DNA from: Bacteroidales bacterium
GTDB lineage: Bacteria; Bacteroidota; Bacteroidia; Bacteroidales; CAIWKO01
Length of the DNA stretch: 38,613 nt
NCBI GenBank assembly: GCA_023228145.1
Contig: JALOBU010000030.1
Location: 1-38,613 of the forward strand
Direction: 5' to 3'
Shown here: one piece after another, positions 24,167-33,670 of the stretch
Numbering within the stretch: the stretch's first letter is position 1
How the letters are laid out: each line of letters opens with the position of its first letter
Made by a program: the position numbers and the translations under genes
Notes under the pieces: model-generated
What the model was told of the DNA's origin: nothing
Seen by the model: the letters and a program-made list of their open reading frames with translations, nothing else
Databases searched by the model: none

Positions 24167-24970
24167 TTATTTTTTTGACATACACAAGCGGAAACCTATA
24201 TTGGCATTGTGGTACACAGGCAAATACCAGGCTCTTGCACTGCAGCGTATGCTGCCATAGCCGCTCATCCATGAGCCGCCGCGAACAATTTTTTCAGTAC
24301 CATTTACCGGGCCTTGGGGATTTTTTTTAGGAGAATAACTATAATATGCACCATCATGCCAATCCGAACACCATTCCCAAAGGTTGCCGCTCATATCGCA
24401 GATCCCAAGCTCATTAGCTTTCAAACTGCAGGGGCAATGCGTGGAATCGCCGCTGTTCAAATAATACCACCCCACTTCCTTGCGTTCATCGCTGCCCGAG
24501 AAAATATATCCCCCGCTGCTGGCGCCGCCCCTGGCAGCGTATTCCCATTCCGCTTCGGTAGGTAAACGAAACTTTTTTCCGGTTAATGAATCAAGCTTTT
24601 TGATAAAATATTGTATCTCTATCCAGCTTACATTATCAACGGGGCAACTGTCGCAGGAAGAATAATAAGAGTTGTTATAACCCATCACCGATTTCCATTG
24701 CTGCTGGAGAACTTCGGTCTTGCCCATGTAGAAGCTGTTGAGTTTGACTTTATGCAACGGTTTTTCCACGCTGTAACAGTCGGGATCTTTATCAGGTATG
24801 CAGCCCATCATAAAAGAACCTCCTTTTACATAAACCATTTCATAAGGAAATTCAAAATTGCATTTTTTTGTTTTTGATATATCTTTCGTATTACTCTTCT
24901 GAGAAAACGCAACAGAAATCAAAATCAACTGAAATAAAATGCAGCTAATCATTCGTTTTAATAATACCAT
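24167..24970 (-). CDS. Exported FGE/SUMF1-domain protein
   Basis: 267 residues with an N-terminal signal peptide (about 1-23, VAFSQ). The rest is a formylglycine-generating-enzyme-like domain: VYVKGGSFMMGC, the KLNSFYMGKTEV strand, FRLPTEAEWEYAARGG, GNLWEWCSDW and IVRGGSWMSG near the end, then GFRLC. Conserved fold residues are present, but many Bacteroidetes members of this family (for example GldJ/GldK-type) are structural or ligand-binding and not sulfatase activators, and no sulfatase gene is nearby. An enzymatic role is therefore not assumed. An alternative start is Met7. Confidence 0.88.
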   Translation of the reverse strand: MVLLKRMISCILFQLILISVAFSQKSNTKDISKTKKCNFEFPYEMVYVKGGSFMMGCIPDKDPDCYSVEKPLHKVKLNSFYMGKTEVLQQQWKSVMGYNNSYYSSCDSCPVDNVSWIEIQYFIKKLDSLTGKKFRLPTEAEWEYAARGGASSGGYIFSGSDERKEVGWYYLNSGDSTHCPCSLKANELGICDMSGNLWEWCSDWHDGAYYSYSPKKNPQGPVNGTEKIVRGGSWMSGYGSIRCSARAWYLPVYHNANIGFRLCMSKK

Positions 24971-25077
24971 AATGAGTCATTTTTGAATTGCTAAATTAGA
25001 TAAAAAAATTTTTCTGTTAATTTCTCGTTTGATAACTTTTAATAAACACACATTATTATTTGCAGTAAACCGATACT

Positions 25078-25107
25078 TTTGCAACGGAAAAAATGGTATT
25101 ATATTTG
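25078..25107 (+). promoter_or_regulatory. Promoter of the DUF4412-like gene
   Basis: TTTG at 25078-25081 and TATATTTG at 25100-25107, 18 nt apart, are a good Bacteroidetes -33/-7 pair, 33 nt before the ATG at 25141. Confidence 0.65.
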
Positions 25108-25140
25108 CAAAAACTATAAAAATTTAAAAATTATTTTATT

Positions 25141-25827
25141 ATGAAAAAAGCATTTAAAGCATTGGTAATTCTTTTGTGTGTAGGCACATTTTGTATTCCA
25201 AGCACTTTCGGGCAAAAAAAATTCAAAGGCATAATCACGTATGCGATTACTTATGGGGGCACCATTGACGCAGCTACAGCCGCCATGCAGCCCAAAATCA
25301 CCACACTGGCAATATACGAAAACAAGCAGAAGTCAACTACTTCCACACAGGGAGTAACATTTGATGAAATTACAGACGGGGACAACAAATCAAAAATAAC
25401 CCTCCTGGACCTTATGGGCCAAAAGGTTTATTTTAAAACTTCAACAACAGAAATAGAAGCTGAAATAGCCGAAAACCCCGAACCGGAAATTAAATATTCA
25501 GAAGAAACTAAATCTGTTGCCGGATATAACTGCAAAAAAGCTGATTATATCATGCAGAATGAAGATGGTGAAACTATTTCATCAGTTGTTTACTATACCG
25601 AAGAACTCGGCGGAGAATTATTAAATTATGGCGGGCAATTCAACAAATTAAAAGGCGTACCTCTGGAATACACCATGACAACACCCGATGGTAAAATAAT
25701 AACTTTTGCTGCTTCTGAAGTTAAAAGGGGTAAAGTTAAAGACACGGATTTCCTGATACCTGCTGATTATGTTGAACTTTCCGCTGAAGAAAAACAACAA
25801 CTTCTCAACCAATTGAAAGGACAGTAA
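25141..25827 (+). CDS. Exported DUF4412/GLPGLI-like protein
   Basis: 228 residues with a signal peptide (about 1-25, STFGQ). The mature part is beta-rich: FKGIITYAITYGG, a middle region about substrate-like strands LMGQKVYFKTSTTEIE, KSVAGYNCKKADYIM, and a C-terminal VKDTDFLIPADYVELS. The pattern GYNCKKA followed by an ending with FxIPxxY is characteristic of DUF4412 and the related GLPGLI group in Bacteroidetes, whose function is unknown. It is probably periplasmic or outer-membrane associated. It has its own promoter and a downstream terminator, so it is likely monocistronic. Confidence 0.8.
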   Translation: MKKAFKALVILLCVGTFCIPSTFGQKKFKGIITYAITYGGTIDAATAAMQPKITTLAIYENKQKSTTSTQGVTFDEITDGDNKSKITLLDLMGQKVYFKTSTTEIEAEIAENPEPEIKYSEETKSVAGYNCKKADYIMQNEDGETISSVVYYTEELGGELLNYGGQFNKLKGVPLEYTMTTPDGKIITFAASEVKRGKVKDTDFLIPADYVELSAEEKQQLLNQLKGQ

Positions 25828-25849
25828 TATTAATTTGAACAAAAAAAAG

Positions 25850-25878
25850 AAATCCTCTGTCAGCAGGGGATTTTTTTT
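25850..25878 (+). terminator. Intrinsic terminator
   Basis: Arms AAATCCTCTG (25850-25859) and CAGGGGATTT (25864-25873), one G-T wobble, 4-nt loop, followed by a T-run to 25878. It separates the DUF4412-like gene from ftsK. Confidence 0.85.
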
Positions 25879-25902
25879 AAAAGAAAAACCTTATAGCAAA
25901 TT

Positions 25903-28383
25903 ATGTCCCGTACAGTAAATACTTTTTCAAAAAATACTTTCAGAGAAGGAGCACTGTCGGACGATACTGCAGAACAGGCGCAAAAAAAACAAAAAACCAC
26001 TAAAGAACCGAAAACCAAAAAAGTAAAAAAACAAAAACCCGAAAGCGCTCCTAATAAATTTTTCGAGGCGCTCAGAAGTGAAAAGTTTCATAAAATTACC
26101 GGGCTTTTCTTTTTATTGTTTTCATTTTTTCTGATGTTCACATTTGTTTCCTACCTTTTTTCATGGAAGGAAGATGACAACATTTTCGACAACACTTTTT
26201 TCAGAATAATCACAGACACATCTCTGCAATCCGGCAACTGGATGGGAAAAATCGGCGCTGTTTTTTCATTCCTTTTTATCAAAAAGTGTTTTGGCATTGC
26301 ATCCTTTCTGCTGGTCATCTGGCTTTTTATCATGGGAACACGATTGCTGTTTAACAAAACTCTTTTCCCCACTGGCAAAGCAACTGTATATCTTATTTTC
26401 GGATTGATACTGATACCGGTTAGCCTTACTTTTTTCATTTTCGGAGATAACAACATGATATTGGGAGGCGCTTTCGGATACCAAATCAATATTTGGCTCA
26501 ACAGTATCATTGGGAAGATTGGGACAGGCATACTGTTATTTTTTCTTATTGCCAGTTTCCTTATTATTGAACATAACATTCACAAGCGCTGGCAACGAAA
26601 GAAAAATACGGAAGAACAAATTGAAGAAAAAAATATTGAAACTAAAACTGCCAGAAATGAATTGATTATTAAAGAAGAAAAAACTCTTGAAGAAGAAATA
26701 ATTCCCGTACCATTCACTAAAGATGGGAAAGAAGAAAAAATTGAAGAAGTTCCTGACAGCAATGTCCCTGATGTACCTTTTTCCATCACGTCTCCTGAAG
26801 AGCTTGAAGAAGAAAGCAATCCTGTTTTGCTTGCGGAAGAAAAAACAGAGCATTTTACCATTGAAACACCCTACGACCCGCGTTTAGAGCTTTCTTCCTT
26901 TCGCTTCCCCGGTTTGGAACTGTTGAAAGAATATGACCCCGGCAATATCACCGTTCAGAATGAAGAACTCGAAGCCAACAAAAACCGTATCCTTAAAACC
27001 CTGAACAACTATTCCATACAGATTGACAAAATCAACGCCACCATAGGCCCGACGGTAACGCTATACGAAATAGTTCCTGCCCCCGGAGTACGTATTTCAA
27101 AAATCAAAAACCTTGAAGATGACATTGCTTTGAGTTTATCAGCCCTCGGCATACGCATCATCGCTCCCATGCCCGGCAAAGGGACTATCGGCATAGAAGT
27201 GCCCAACCAAAATCCAAGGATAGTATCTATGCGCTCTATTATTTCTTCTGAGAGATTCCAAAATAATAGTTATGAATTGCCCATTGGCCTGGGAAAAACC
27301 ATATCAAATACCAGTTATGTGGCTGACCTGGCAAAAATGCCCCACCTGCTCATGGCCGGAGCTACAGGGCAAGGAAAATCTGTTGGGCTTAATGCTATAA
27401 TAACCTCACTATTATACAAAAAACATCCTTCCGAATTGAAGTTTGTACTGGTTGACCCTAAAAAAGTGGAGCTAACACTTTTCTCAAAAATTGAAAGGCA
27501 TTACCTAGCGAAACTGCCCGATTCAGAAGAAGCTATCATCACCGATGTTCGTAAGGTGGTACGGACATTGAATTCTCTTTGCATTCTGATGGAATCACGC
27601 TATGATTTACTGAAACTTGCCAATGTCAGAAACATTAAGGAGTACAACACAAAATTCATTTCCCGTAGGTTAAATCCAAAAGACGGGCATCACTTCATGC
27701 CATACATTGTGGTTATTGTTGATGAGTTCGCTGACCTCATCATCACGGCAGGCAAAGAAGTGGAAACACCGATAACACGGCTTGCACAACTTGCACGTGC
27801 CATCGGCATCCATCTGGTGGTCGCCACTCAACGTCCCTCCGTCAATGTAATAACAGGCACTATTAAAGCCAACTTCCCTGCACGAGTCTCTTACCGTGTA
27901 ATTTCTAAAATTGACTCCCGCACCATCATAGATTCCAGCGGCGCTGACCAGCTTATCGGACGCGGAGACATGCTGCTGCTTACCGGCAGTGAAACAGTTC
28001 GGCTGCAATGTGCTTTTATTGACTCCCCCGAAGTGGATGATATCACAGATTTTATTGGCCAGCAAAGGGCTTTCCCCGAAGTGTATGAACTTCCCGACTG
28101 TCCCGACGAAGAAAACGAAGCAGCTAAAGATACCGGCCCTTCAGACAGAGACGATATGTTTGAAGAAGCTGCCCGGGTAATCGTAACTCACCAGCATGGC
28201 TCCACGTCCCTCCTGCAAAGAAAATTAAAACTCGGATACAACCGTGCAGGCAGGATAATTGACCAACTGGAAACAGCAGGTATTGTTGGCCCCTTTGAAG
28301 GAAGTAAAGCCAGAGAAGTGAAAATCAAAGACTTAAATTATTTGGAACAGTTTTTGAACTCCTTACGCGACAACATTCAATAA
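25903..28383 (+). CDS. ftsK: DNA translocase FtsK/SpoIIIE
   Basis: 826 residues, the usual Bacteroidetes size. A lysine-rich cytoplasmic N terminus (28-48) is followed by about four membrane helices (66-86, 117-147, 160-180, 205-224), a Glu-rich linker (235-320), and the motor. Walker A is GATGQGKS (486-493), with FVLVDPKKVEL and VVIVDEFADL as Walker B, then RLAQLARAIGIHLVVATQRP. The C-terminal gamma winged-helix domain (about 745-815; SLLQRKLKLGYNRAGRIIDQ) recognises polar DNA sequences. It moves chromosome ends across the division septum. A LolA-like gene starts 7 nt after the stop, an FtsK-LolA pair commonly seen in Bacteria. Confidence 0.96.
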   Translation: MSRTVNTFSKNTFREGALSDDTAEQAQKKQKTTKEPKTKKVKKQKPESAPNKFFEALRSEKFHKITGLFFLLFSFFLMFTFVSYLFSWKEDDNIFDNTFFRIITDTSLQSGNWMGKIGAVFSFLFIKKCFGIASFLLVIWLFIMGTRLLFNKTLFPTGKATVYLIFGLILIPVSLTFFIFGDNNMILGGAFGYQINIWLNSIIGKIGTGILLFFLIASFLIIEHNIHKRWQRKKNTEEQIEEKNIETKTARNELIIKEEKTLEEEIIPVPFTKDGKEEKIEEVPDSNVPDVPFSITSPEELEEESNPVLLAEEKTEHFTIETPYDPRLELSSFRFPGLELLKEYDPGNITVQNEELEANKNRILKTLNNYSIQIDKINATIGPTVTLYEIVPAPGVRISKIKNLEDDIALSLSALGIRIIAPMPGKGTIGIEVPNQNPRIVSMRSIISSERFQNNSYELPIGLGKTISNTSYVADLAKMPHLLMAGATGQGKSVGLNAIITSLLYKKHPSELKFVLVDPKKVELTLFSKIERHYLAKLPDSEEAIITDVRKVVRTLNSLCILMESRYDLLKLANVRNIKEYNTKFISRRLNPKDGHHFMPYIVVIVDEFADLIITAGKEVETPITRLAQLARAIGIHLVVATQRPSVNVITGTIKANFPARVSYRVISKIDSRTIIDSSGADQLIGRGDMLLLTGSETVRLQCAFIDSPEVDDITDFIGQQRAFPEVYELPDCPDEENEAAKDTGPSDRDDMFEEAARVIVTHQHGSTSLLQRKLKLGYNRAGRIIDQLETAGIVGPFEGSKAREVKIKDLNYLEQFLNSLRDNIQ

Positions 28384-28390
28384 AAAGCAG

Positions 28391-29035
28391 ATGAAAAAAT
28401 TAATGATATATGCTGCAGCGCTCATAGTTACACTGCAGGTAAATGCACAGGACAACACCAAAGCCAAGAACATACTTGATGGTGTTTCGCAGCAAATAAA
28501 ATCCTATACAACGATGAATATCTCTTTCACTTTTACAGTGGAGAATACCAAAAAGAAAACCAAGGAAAGCCAGACAGGTATTGCCAATATTAAAGGTGAT
28601 AAATATTTTCTGGAATATGCCGGACAGGAAGTTTATTCAGACGGAAAAACCCTGTGGACATTTCTGAAAGACGTCAAAGAGGTTCATATAAATAATTTAG
28701 AAGAAAATACTGAAACCATTCTGAACCCGATGAAAATGGTTACCGAATACAACAAAAACTTTACGCCAAAATTTATAAAAGAAGAAGCACGAGGTTCCAA
28801 AATAATTCAGATTATTGACCTTACTCCCATGAAAGCGAAATCCTATTACAAGGTTCGCATTGAAATTGATAAAATCCAGAAAAACATCAGCGGTGCCATC
28901 ATATACGATAAAAATGGCATGAACACTTATACATATACCATTACAAAATTTATCACCAACCAGGATATTCCCGACAGCAGGTTCACATTCAAAACTGTCG
29001 ACCACCCGGGTGTGGAAGTTATAGATTTAAGGTAA
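28391..29035 (+). CDS. lolA: LolA-like outer-membrane lipoprotein carrier
   Basis: 214 residues with a signal peptide (about 1-19, LQVNAQ). The mature part fits the LolA/LolB half-barrel: a first helix AKNILDGVSQQIKSY, strands MNISFTFTV and IANIKGDKYFLEYAGQEVYS, the conserved DGKTLWTFLKDVKEVHINN, and a final DSRFTFKTVDHPGVEVIDLR. It carries lipoproteins from the inner to the outer membrane through the periplasm, or is a related lipid carrier. Position immediately after ftsK supports the call, as ftsK-lolA linkage is frequent. Confidence 0.85.
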   Translation: MKKLMIYAAALIVTLQVNAQDNTKAKNILDGVSQQIKSYTTMNISFTFTVENTKKKTKESQTGIANIKGDKYFLEYAGQEVYSDGKTLWTFLKDVKEVHINNLEENTETILNPMKMVTEYNKNFTPKFIKEEARGSKIIQIIDLTPMKAKSYYKVRIEIDKIQKNISGAIIYDKNGMNTYTYTITKFITNQDIPDSRFTFKTVDHPGVEVIDLR

Positions 29036-29130
29036 GAATCCAAGATTTCAAAAACACTCTACCCTTATCAGGACAAACTTATATACGCCTAACTCACTTG
29101 TATTTTAAGCAAGTTATAGAATAACAGGCA

Positions 29131-29153
29131 AAAAAAAAGCGGCCGAAGCCGCT
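29131..29153 (-). terminator. Intrinsic terminator with UUCG tetraloop
   Basis: Read on the - strand, AGCGGC-TTCG-GCCGCT is followed by a T-run (T8 on the - strand from 29138 to 29131). The loop is the stable UUCG tetraloop. It terminates the RRM gene 56 nt after its stop; the stem could also serve the convergent lolA transcript weakly. Confidence 0.9.
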
Positions 29154-29208
29154 AAAGGGGGAAAATCAAAAAATTTTCAAACAGTAAACTTGTAATAACA
29201 AAAAACTA

Positions 29209-29520
29209 TTAGTCGTTATTTCTGTAATTATTTCTTCTGTTGTCTCTTCTGAAGTTTCTGTTGCCGTGTTCTCCTTCTTTTCTTTCGATGGATTGATTCA
29301 CCGTAATGTTCCTTCCCTTCACATCCGTACCGTTGATATTATCAATGGCCTGCTGTGCTTCTGCATCGTTTGGCATTTCAACAAATCCAAAACCTTTACT
29401 TCTCCCGGAGTATTTGTCGGTGATGATTTTCACGGAAGTTACTTGTCCGTACTCTTCAAAAATTTTTTGTAATTCATCTTCAGTCATTCCATAGTGAAGA
29501 TTGCCTGCGTAAATTTTCAT
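29209..29520 (-). CDS. RNA-binding protein, single RRM with Arg/Asn-rich tail
   Basis: 103 residues. One RRM fills residues 1-80, with RNP2 IYAGNL (3-8) and RNP1 KGFGFVEM (43-50), including the two aromatic residues that stack on RNA bases. The tail NRNFRRDNRRNNYRNND is basic and disordered. Such small RRM proteins are abundant in Bacteroidetes, where some act as global RNA regulators. A Bacteroidetes -7 box (TACTTTTG on the - strand, 29557-29564) lies 36 nt upstream and a strong terminator follows, so the gene is monocistronic. Confidence 0.95.
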   Translation of the reverse strand: MKIYAGNLHYGMTEDELQKIFEEYGQVTSVKIITDKYSGRSKGFGFVEMPNDAEAQQAIDNINGTDVKGRNITVNQSIERKEGEHGNRNFRRDNRRNNYRNND

Positions 29521-29652
29521 AATGCGATAATTAATTTAAATTGGTTATTAACTGTACAAAAGTAATCTATTTTATTAAAGATTAAATAAATAAAAAAATT
29601 ATTTTTTATTATATGTCCTATATAATATTGTCGTGTAAAAAAAATAACAAAT

Positions 29653-30819
29653 TTAACGGGTGTTAATTATCAGTGTATTGATTTTATCTGTTTGAACTTT
29701 CCAGTTAAAATGTTCTGTAACAAAACTATGGCCGCTTTCTGATAATTTTTGATACAATTCAGGTTCGTCAAGTAGTCTCAGTATCTTCATCGCGTAGTCT
29801 TCGGTAGAATAGCCCACAAGAATATCCTGCCCGTCTGCAGCCAATAAGGCATTGTTTGCCAGTCCGGACGTTACACAGGGTAGCTTCATCGCCATGGCTT
29901 CCAAAAGTTTGTTTTGCATGCCTGTGCCAATCTGCATGGGAGCAACAAATATTTTTGATTTGGCGTAACATTCACGTATGTCTTCCACCCAACCGCTGAC
30001 CGTTACGTTATCACAGGCAAGGTTTAATACTTTCTTGTCGGGTGTAGCCCCCGCAATGAGGATTTTTATGCCAGGCTTTTTCTTTTTTAAAACCGGTAGT
30101 ATTTCATTCACAAGGTATTCAACGCTGTTAATATTTGGCATATAAGCCATATTCCCTGTAAAAAGAAGGTCATATTCTTTATCTCTTATCAGGGGTTTAA
30201 AGAACTCCGTATCCACGCCATTCATAACCACTTCAATATTATTTTTATCGGGATGACTGATAATATCTCTGTCAGGATGGGAAATGATAATCTTATTATT
30301 GAATTTATCGAAAATTGTACGTTCGTATTTTTTCACTCTTCTGGCTTCCATGCGCAATACCGGCTTTATAAAAAATGATGCACTTGACGACATACGTTCA
30401 GCTCCTTTTGAAAAAACATCCTGATAGTCAAGTGTTTTTGGGATGCTAATATCTTTAATATATTCGGCAACACGGATAAGCTGGCAGAAAATATGCCCGG
30501 GTTTAATTTCATTGATTTTATCAGCTATTTGTTTCTTCACCTTCTTGTTGTAAAAATAGCCTACCTGAAAGGGTTTATTACTGAGCAAAGCCCACAGGAG
30601 GCCTGCATAAAGCTTCCATTTTGATAAATTAACGATGGTGATGCTTCTACAATATTCAGAAAGCTTTCCCCGAGCATCCGGGTGTAATTTAGTGTCATTT
30701 AGGCAAAAAAGATGTATCTCATGATATTTTGACAGGCAGCGGATATGATGATACGCCCTCAGTTTGTCGCCTTTGACAAGCGGATACGGGACTCTCGATA
30801 ATAAGACAAAAAGCTTCAC
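29653..30819 (-). CDS. GT-B glycosyltransferase (GT4-like)
   Basis: 388 residues. The N-terminal Rossmann half starts FVLLSRVPYPLVKGDKLRAY, which resembles the TIGR03087-type sugar transferases. The C-terminal half carries the donor-binding signature: YDLLFTGNMAYMPN, ILIAGATPDKKVLNLA, then GTGMQNKLLEAMAMKLPCVT with the conserved Glu. It probably adds a sugar to an exopolysaccharide or glycolipid precursor at the cytoplasmic face; the acceptor and donor cannot be told. No other polysaccharide genes adjoin it, and an about 130-nt gap separates it from the RRM gene. Confidence 0.88.
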   Translation of the reverse strand: MKLFVLLSRVPYPLVKGDKLRAYHHIRCLSKYHEIHLFCLNDTKLHPDARGKLSEYCRSITIVNLSKWKLYAGLLWALLSNKPFQVGYFYNKKVKKQIADKINEIKPGHIFCQLIRVAEYIKDISIPKTLDYQDVFSKGAERMSSSASFFIKPVLRMEARRVKKYERTIFDKFNNKIIISHPDRDIISHPDKNNIEVVMNGVDTEFFKPLIRDKEYDLLFTGNMAYMPNINSVEYLVNEILPVLKKKKPGIKILIAGATPDKKVLNLACDNVTVSGWVEDIRECYAKSKIFVAPMQIGTGMQNKLLEAMAMKLPCVTSGLANNALLAADGQDILVGYSTEDYAMKILRLLDEPELYQKLSESGHSFVTEHFNWKVQTDKINTLIINTR

Positions 30820-30910
30820 AAGCAGTAATTTAAGGGGTAAAGATATTTAATTTTTTAAAAAACAAAAATTTTTTAGGAGAAATTTATAGATTTAGGCATT
30901 GACATTTGTT

Positions 30911-31073
30911 TAAATTCTCAATATACATTGATCTCTGTTCACTTTTTTGAAGCCTTAGTATCCGCCTCGTTGAGCTGTTTTTACTTAGAGTCTTTGCCAC
31001 AGCAGAGTGGTATTCTTCAATTTTAAAATTCTCAATATTCAATGTACCATGTTCAATGATTTGAATCCTTAGT
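30911..31073. repeat. Imperfect direct repeats in the gap before fusA
   Basis: The gap 30820-31395 has no gene. Copy 1 (30911-30959) and copy 2 (31024-31073) share TAAA(A)TTCTCAATAT, then GTTCA, TTTGAA and CCTTAGT in the same order and spacing. The intervening and following sequence (CTTAGAGTCTTTGCCACA at about 30987) looks like a decayed copy of the CTTAG/CTTTG-type intergenic repeats found in many bacteria. I see no other feature except the fusA promoter element. Confidence 0.45.
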
Positions 31074-31271
31074 GTTTCGTTTCGAAGCCTTTTTAACTAA
31101 AGATGTGCAAAGAAACAAAAGAGGACATAATGTTTTTTATCTGAGAGGCCTTATGTAAAAACATAAAACAGAGCATCCCCGGAATCGTGAAAACAACCCG
31201 TCATGATTTGTCGGCTCCTATAAAAGCTTTAACTAATCTACATAAACATAGCTTCGTCTGAAAAAATTTCG

Positions 31272-31279
31272 TAACTTTG
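31272..31279 (+). promoter_or_regulatory. -7 element of the EF-G gene
   Basis: TAACTTTG matches TAnnTTTG, giving a leader of about 110 nt before the ATG at 31396. No good -33 TTTG was found at the usual distance. Confidence 0.4.
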
Positions 31280-31395
31280 CAAAAAATTTGCTCATGTTTC
31301 CCGGAAACATTATCTGTCAAGGGAATAAGCCAAATTTCAATTATTTATTAATCATAAAAAATTCCAAAATCAGAATTTTTCAAGGTTCTCAATTT

Positions 31396-33477
31396 ATGTC
31401 ACTAACAAAACTCAGAAACATCGGCATAGCCGCACACATTGACGCCGGAAAAACCACCGTTACCGAGCGCATACTTTTTTATACCGGTGTTACGCGCAAA
31501 CCGGGCGAAGTCCATGATGGGCAGGCCACCATGGATTTTATGAAACAGGAACAGGAACGCGGCATCACCATTGCTTCCGCTGCCATATGCTGTCAATGGA
31601 GAAACGCACAGATAAACATCATCGACACCCCAGGTCATGTTGACTTTACTGTGGAGGTGGAACGCTCCCTGCGCGTGATTGACGGAATGATAGCAGTATT
31701 TTGTGCTGTCGGCGGTGTAGAGCCACAGACGGAAACCGTGTGGAATCAGGCCAACCGCTATAAAGTACCGCGTATCGCTTTTATCAACAAAATGGACCGC
31801 ACCGGAGCTAACTTTTTCGATGCCATTTCCATGATGAACCATTACTTAGACGCCAAAGCGCTGGCGTTTCAATTGCCTATGGGCGTTGAAGAAGATTTTC
31901 ACGGAATCGTTGACATAGTCGAAAGGCGTGCTTATGTGTTTAACGATTTTGAGCGCACAGAAGTGGAAATACCTGATGCATATCGGGAGAAAACGGAAGA
32001 AATGCGCTTGCTTCTTGTTGAGAAACTCGGCGATTATGATGAAGATATCCGAAATCTGTATTTTGACGAAAAAGACATCCCTGCCTCTCTGATAAAAAAA
32101 GCTGCACGGGAAGCTACGCTGAAACTGCTTATCACGCCGGTATTTTGTGGCGCTGCATATAAAAACAAAGGCATCCAGTTGCTGCTCGATGCCGTTGTGG
32201 ACTACCTGCCCTCACCTATTGATGCCGGCGCTGTGGTAGGCTTTGATATTGATGACACCGAAAAGACAAGAAGCAGAAACCCCTCGCCCAAAGAGCCTTT
32301 TGCTGCACTCGCTTTCAAGCTTATTCACGACCCTTATGTCGGCCAGCAGACATTTATCCGTATTTATTCCGGCACACTCAGCAGCGGCATGCAACTGCTG
32401 AACACCACTAAAGGCAAATACGAACGTGCCGGGCGCATCCTGAAGATACATGCCAAAGACCGGGAAGATATAAGCGAAGCAGGCCCCGGAGATATCGTAG
32501 CGCTTATAGGCATGAAACTCACCAAAACCGGCGACACACTCTGCGACAGCGAACACCCGCTGTTTTTAGAATCTATACATATTCCTCCAACGGTTATTGA
32601 ATTAAAAATAAATCCTGTCAAGCGCGCAGGTCAGGAAAAAATGATAGAGTCTCTGCACAAACTTGCCAACGAAGACCCCTCGTTTACGATGCGCTTTAAC
32701 GATGAAACCGGAGAGACCATTGTTTCGGGCATGGGCGAATTGCACCTCGAAATTATCATTGATCGTTTGCGCCGGGAATTTGGCGTGGAAGTGGAAGTGG
32801 GACAACCCTCCGTAGCATTTCGAGAAGCCATTACATTGGAGTCGGAAAACAATTACAAACATGCGAAGCAGAGCGGCGGCCGCGGACAGTTTGCCCGCAC
32901 AGTGCTGCGCATAGAGCCCAATGAAGGAAAAGGCTATGAATTTATTGATAAAATAAAGGGCGGCGCCATTCCCTCGGAATACATACCTTCTGTAAACAAA
33001 GGCATACAAAAAACAATGGGAAGCGGCATCATGGCCGGTTTTCCCATCGTGGACGTAAAAGTTACCCTGCTCGATGGCAGCTACCATCCTGTGGATTCGT
33101 CAGATATGGCTTTTCAGACCTGCGCTTCCATCTGTTTTAAAAATGCATTTTTAAATGCCGGCCCTGTGCTGCTTGAGCCTGTGATGAAAGTGGAGGTGAA
33201 CACTCCGGATGAGTATATAGGTGAGATTGTCGGCAACCTGAACCGTCGCCGAGGCAAGATTGAAGCCATGCGCCGCTACCGCAAAGGCTCGCAGAAGGTA
33301 AACGCTTTTGTGCCGCTGATGGAAATGTTTGGCTATGCTACACAATTGAGAAATATGTCGAGTGGAAGAGCCAACTATTCTATGGAATTTTTCCGCTACG
33401 AAGCTGTACCGAAAGGCATACAGGAAGAAGAACTCAAGAAAATCTCCGAAAAGAAGAAGCTTGAGAGGAACCAGTAA
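31396..33477 (+). CDS. fusA: Translation elongation factor G (stand-alone copy)
   Basis: 693 residues from the ATG at 31396 (MSLTKLRNIGIAAHIDAGKT); an in-frame ATG at 31288 would add 36 unrelated residues. G1 AHIDAGKTT, G3 DTPGHVDF, G4 NKMDRTGA are all intact, and domains II-V follow (GMGELHLEI, KQSGGRGQFA, then PLMEMFGYATQLRNMSSGRA). It therefore looks fully functional in GTP hydrolysis. No ribosomal protein genes (rpsL, rpsG, tuf) are adjacent, and switch I reads RGITIASAAICCQWR where the canonical form has TSAAT. It may be a second, specialised EF-G (for example a recycling or starvation form such as those known in Bacteroidetes) or the sole copy in a rearranged locus; the window does not decide. 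Confidence 0.93.
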   Translation: MSLTKLRNIGIAAHIDAGKTTVTERILFYTGVTRKPGEVHDGQATMDFMKQEQERGITIASAAICCQWRNAQINIIDTPGHVDFTVEVERSLRVIDGMIAVFCAVGGVEPQTETVWNQANRYKVPRIAFINKMDRTGANFFDAISMMNHYLDAKALAFQLPMGVEEDFHGIVDIVERRAYVFNDFERTEVEIPDAYREKTEEMRLLLVEKLGDYDEDIRNLYFDEKDIPASLIKKAAREATLKLLITPVFCGAAYKNKGIQLLLDAVVDYLPSPIDAGAVVGFDIDDTEKTRSRNPSPKEPFAALAFKLIHDPYVGQQTFIRIYSGTLSSGMQLLNTTKGKYERAGRILKIHAKDREDISEAGPGDIVALIGMKLTKTGDTLCDSEHPLFLESIHIPPTVIELKINPVKRAGQEKMIESLHKLANEDPSFTMRFNDETGETIVSGMGELHLEIIIDRLRREFGVEVEVGQPSVAFREAITLESENNYKHAKQSGGRGQFARTVLRIEPNEGKGYEFIDKIKGGAIPSEYIPSVNKGIQKTMGSGIMAGFPIVDVKVTLLDGSYHPVDSSDMAFQTCASICFKNAFLNAGPVLLEPVMKVEVNTPDEYIGEIVGNLNRRRGKIEAMRRYRKGSQKVNAFVPLMEMFGYATQLRNMSSGRANYSMEFFRYEAVPKGIQEEELKKISEKKKLERNQ

Positions 33478-33670
33478 GGTGTTTAGGTGGTTAGCATTTA
33501 AGCCAGCTGGAAAACTGACAGTTTAACAGTTGTAGCCTATTTGTACATAACGCAACAATTAATAATGGATTTTAAATTTTTCAATAATCTCTGTGGTGTA
33601 GTCTGATAAAAAATATAATTAAAAACCAGATTTGTCCGGTATTAAATTGCAAAATTCTTAACGGCGCGTA

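Noticed and set aside
33510..33530. AAACTG/CAGTTT hairpin after fusA as a terminator
   Set aside because: The stem is only 6 bp, AT-rich, and no T-run follows.
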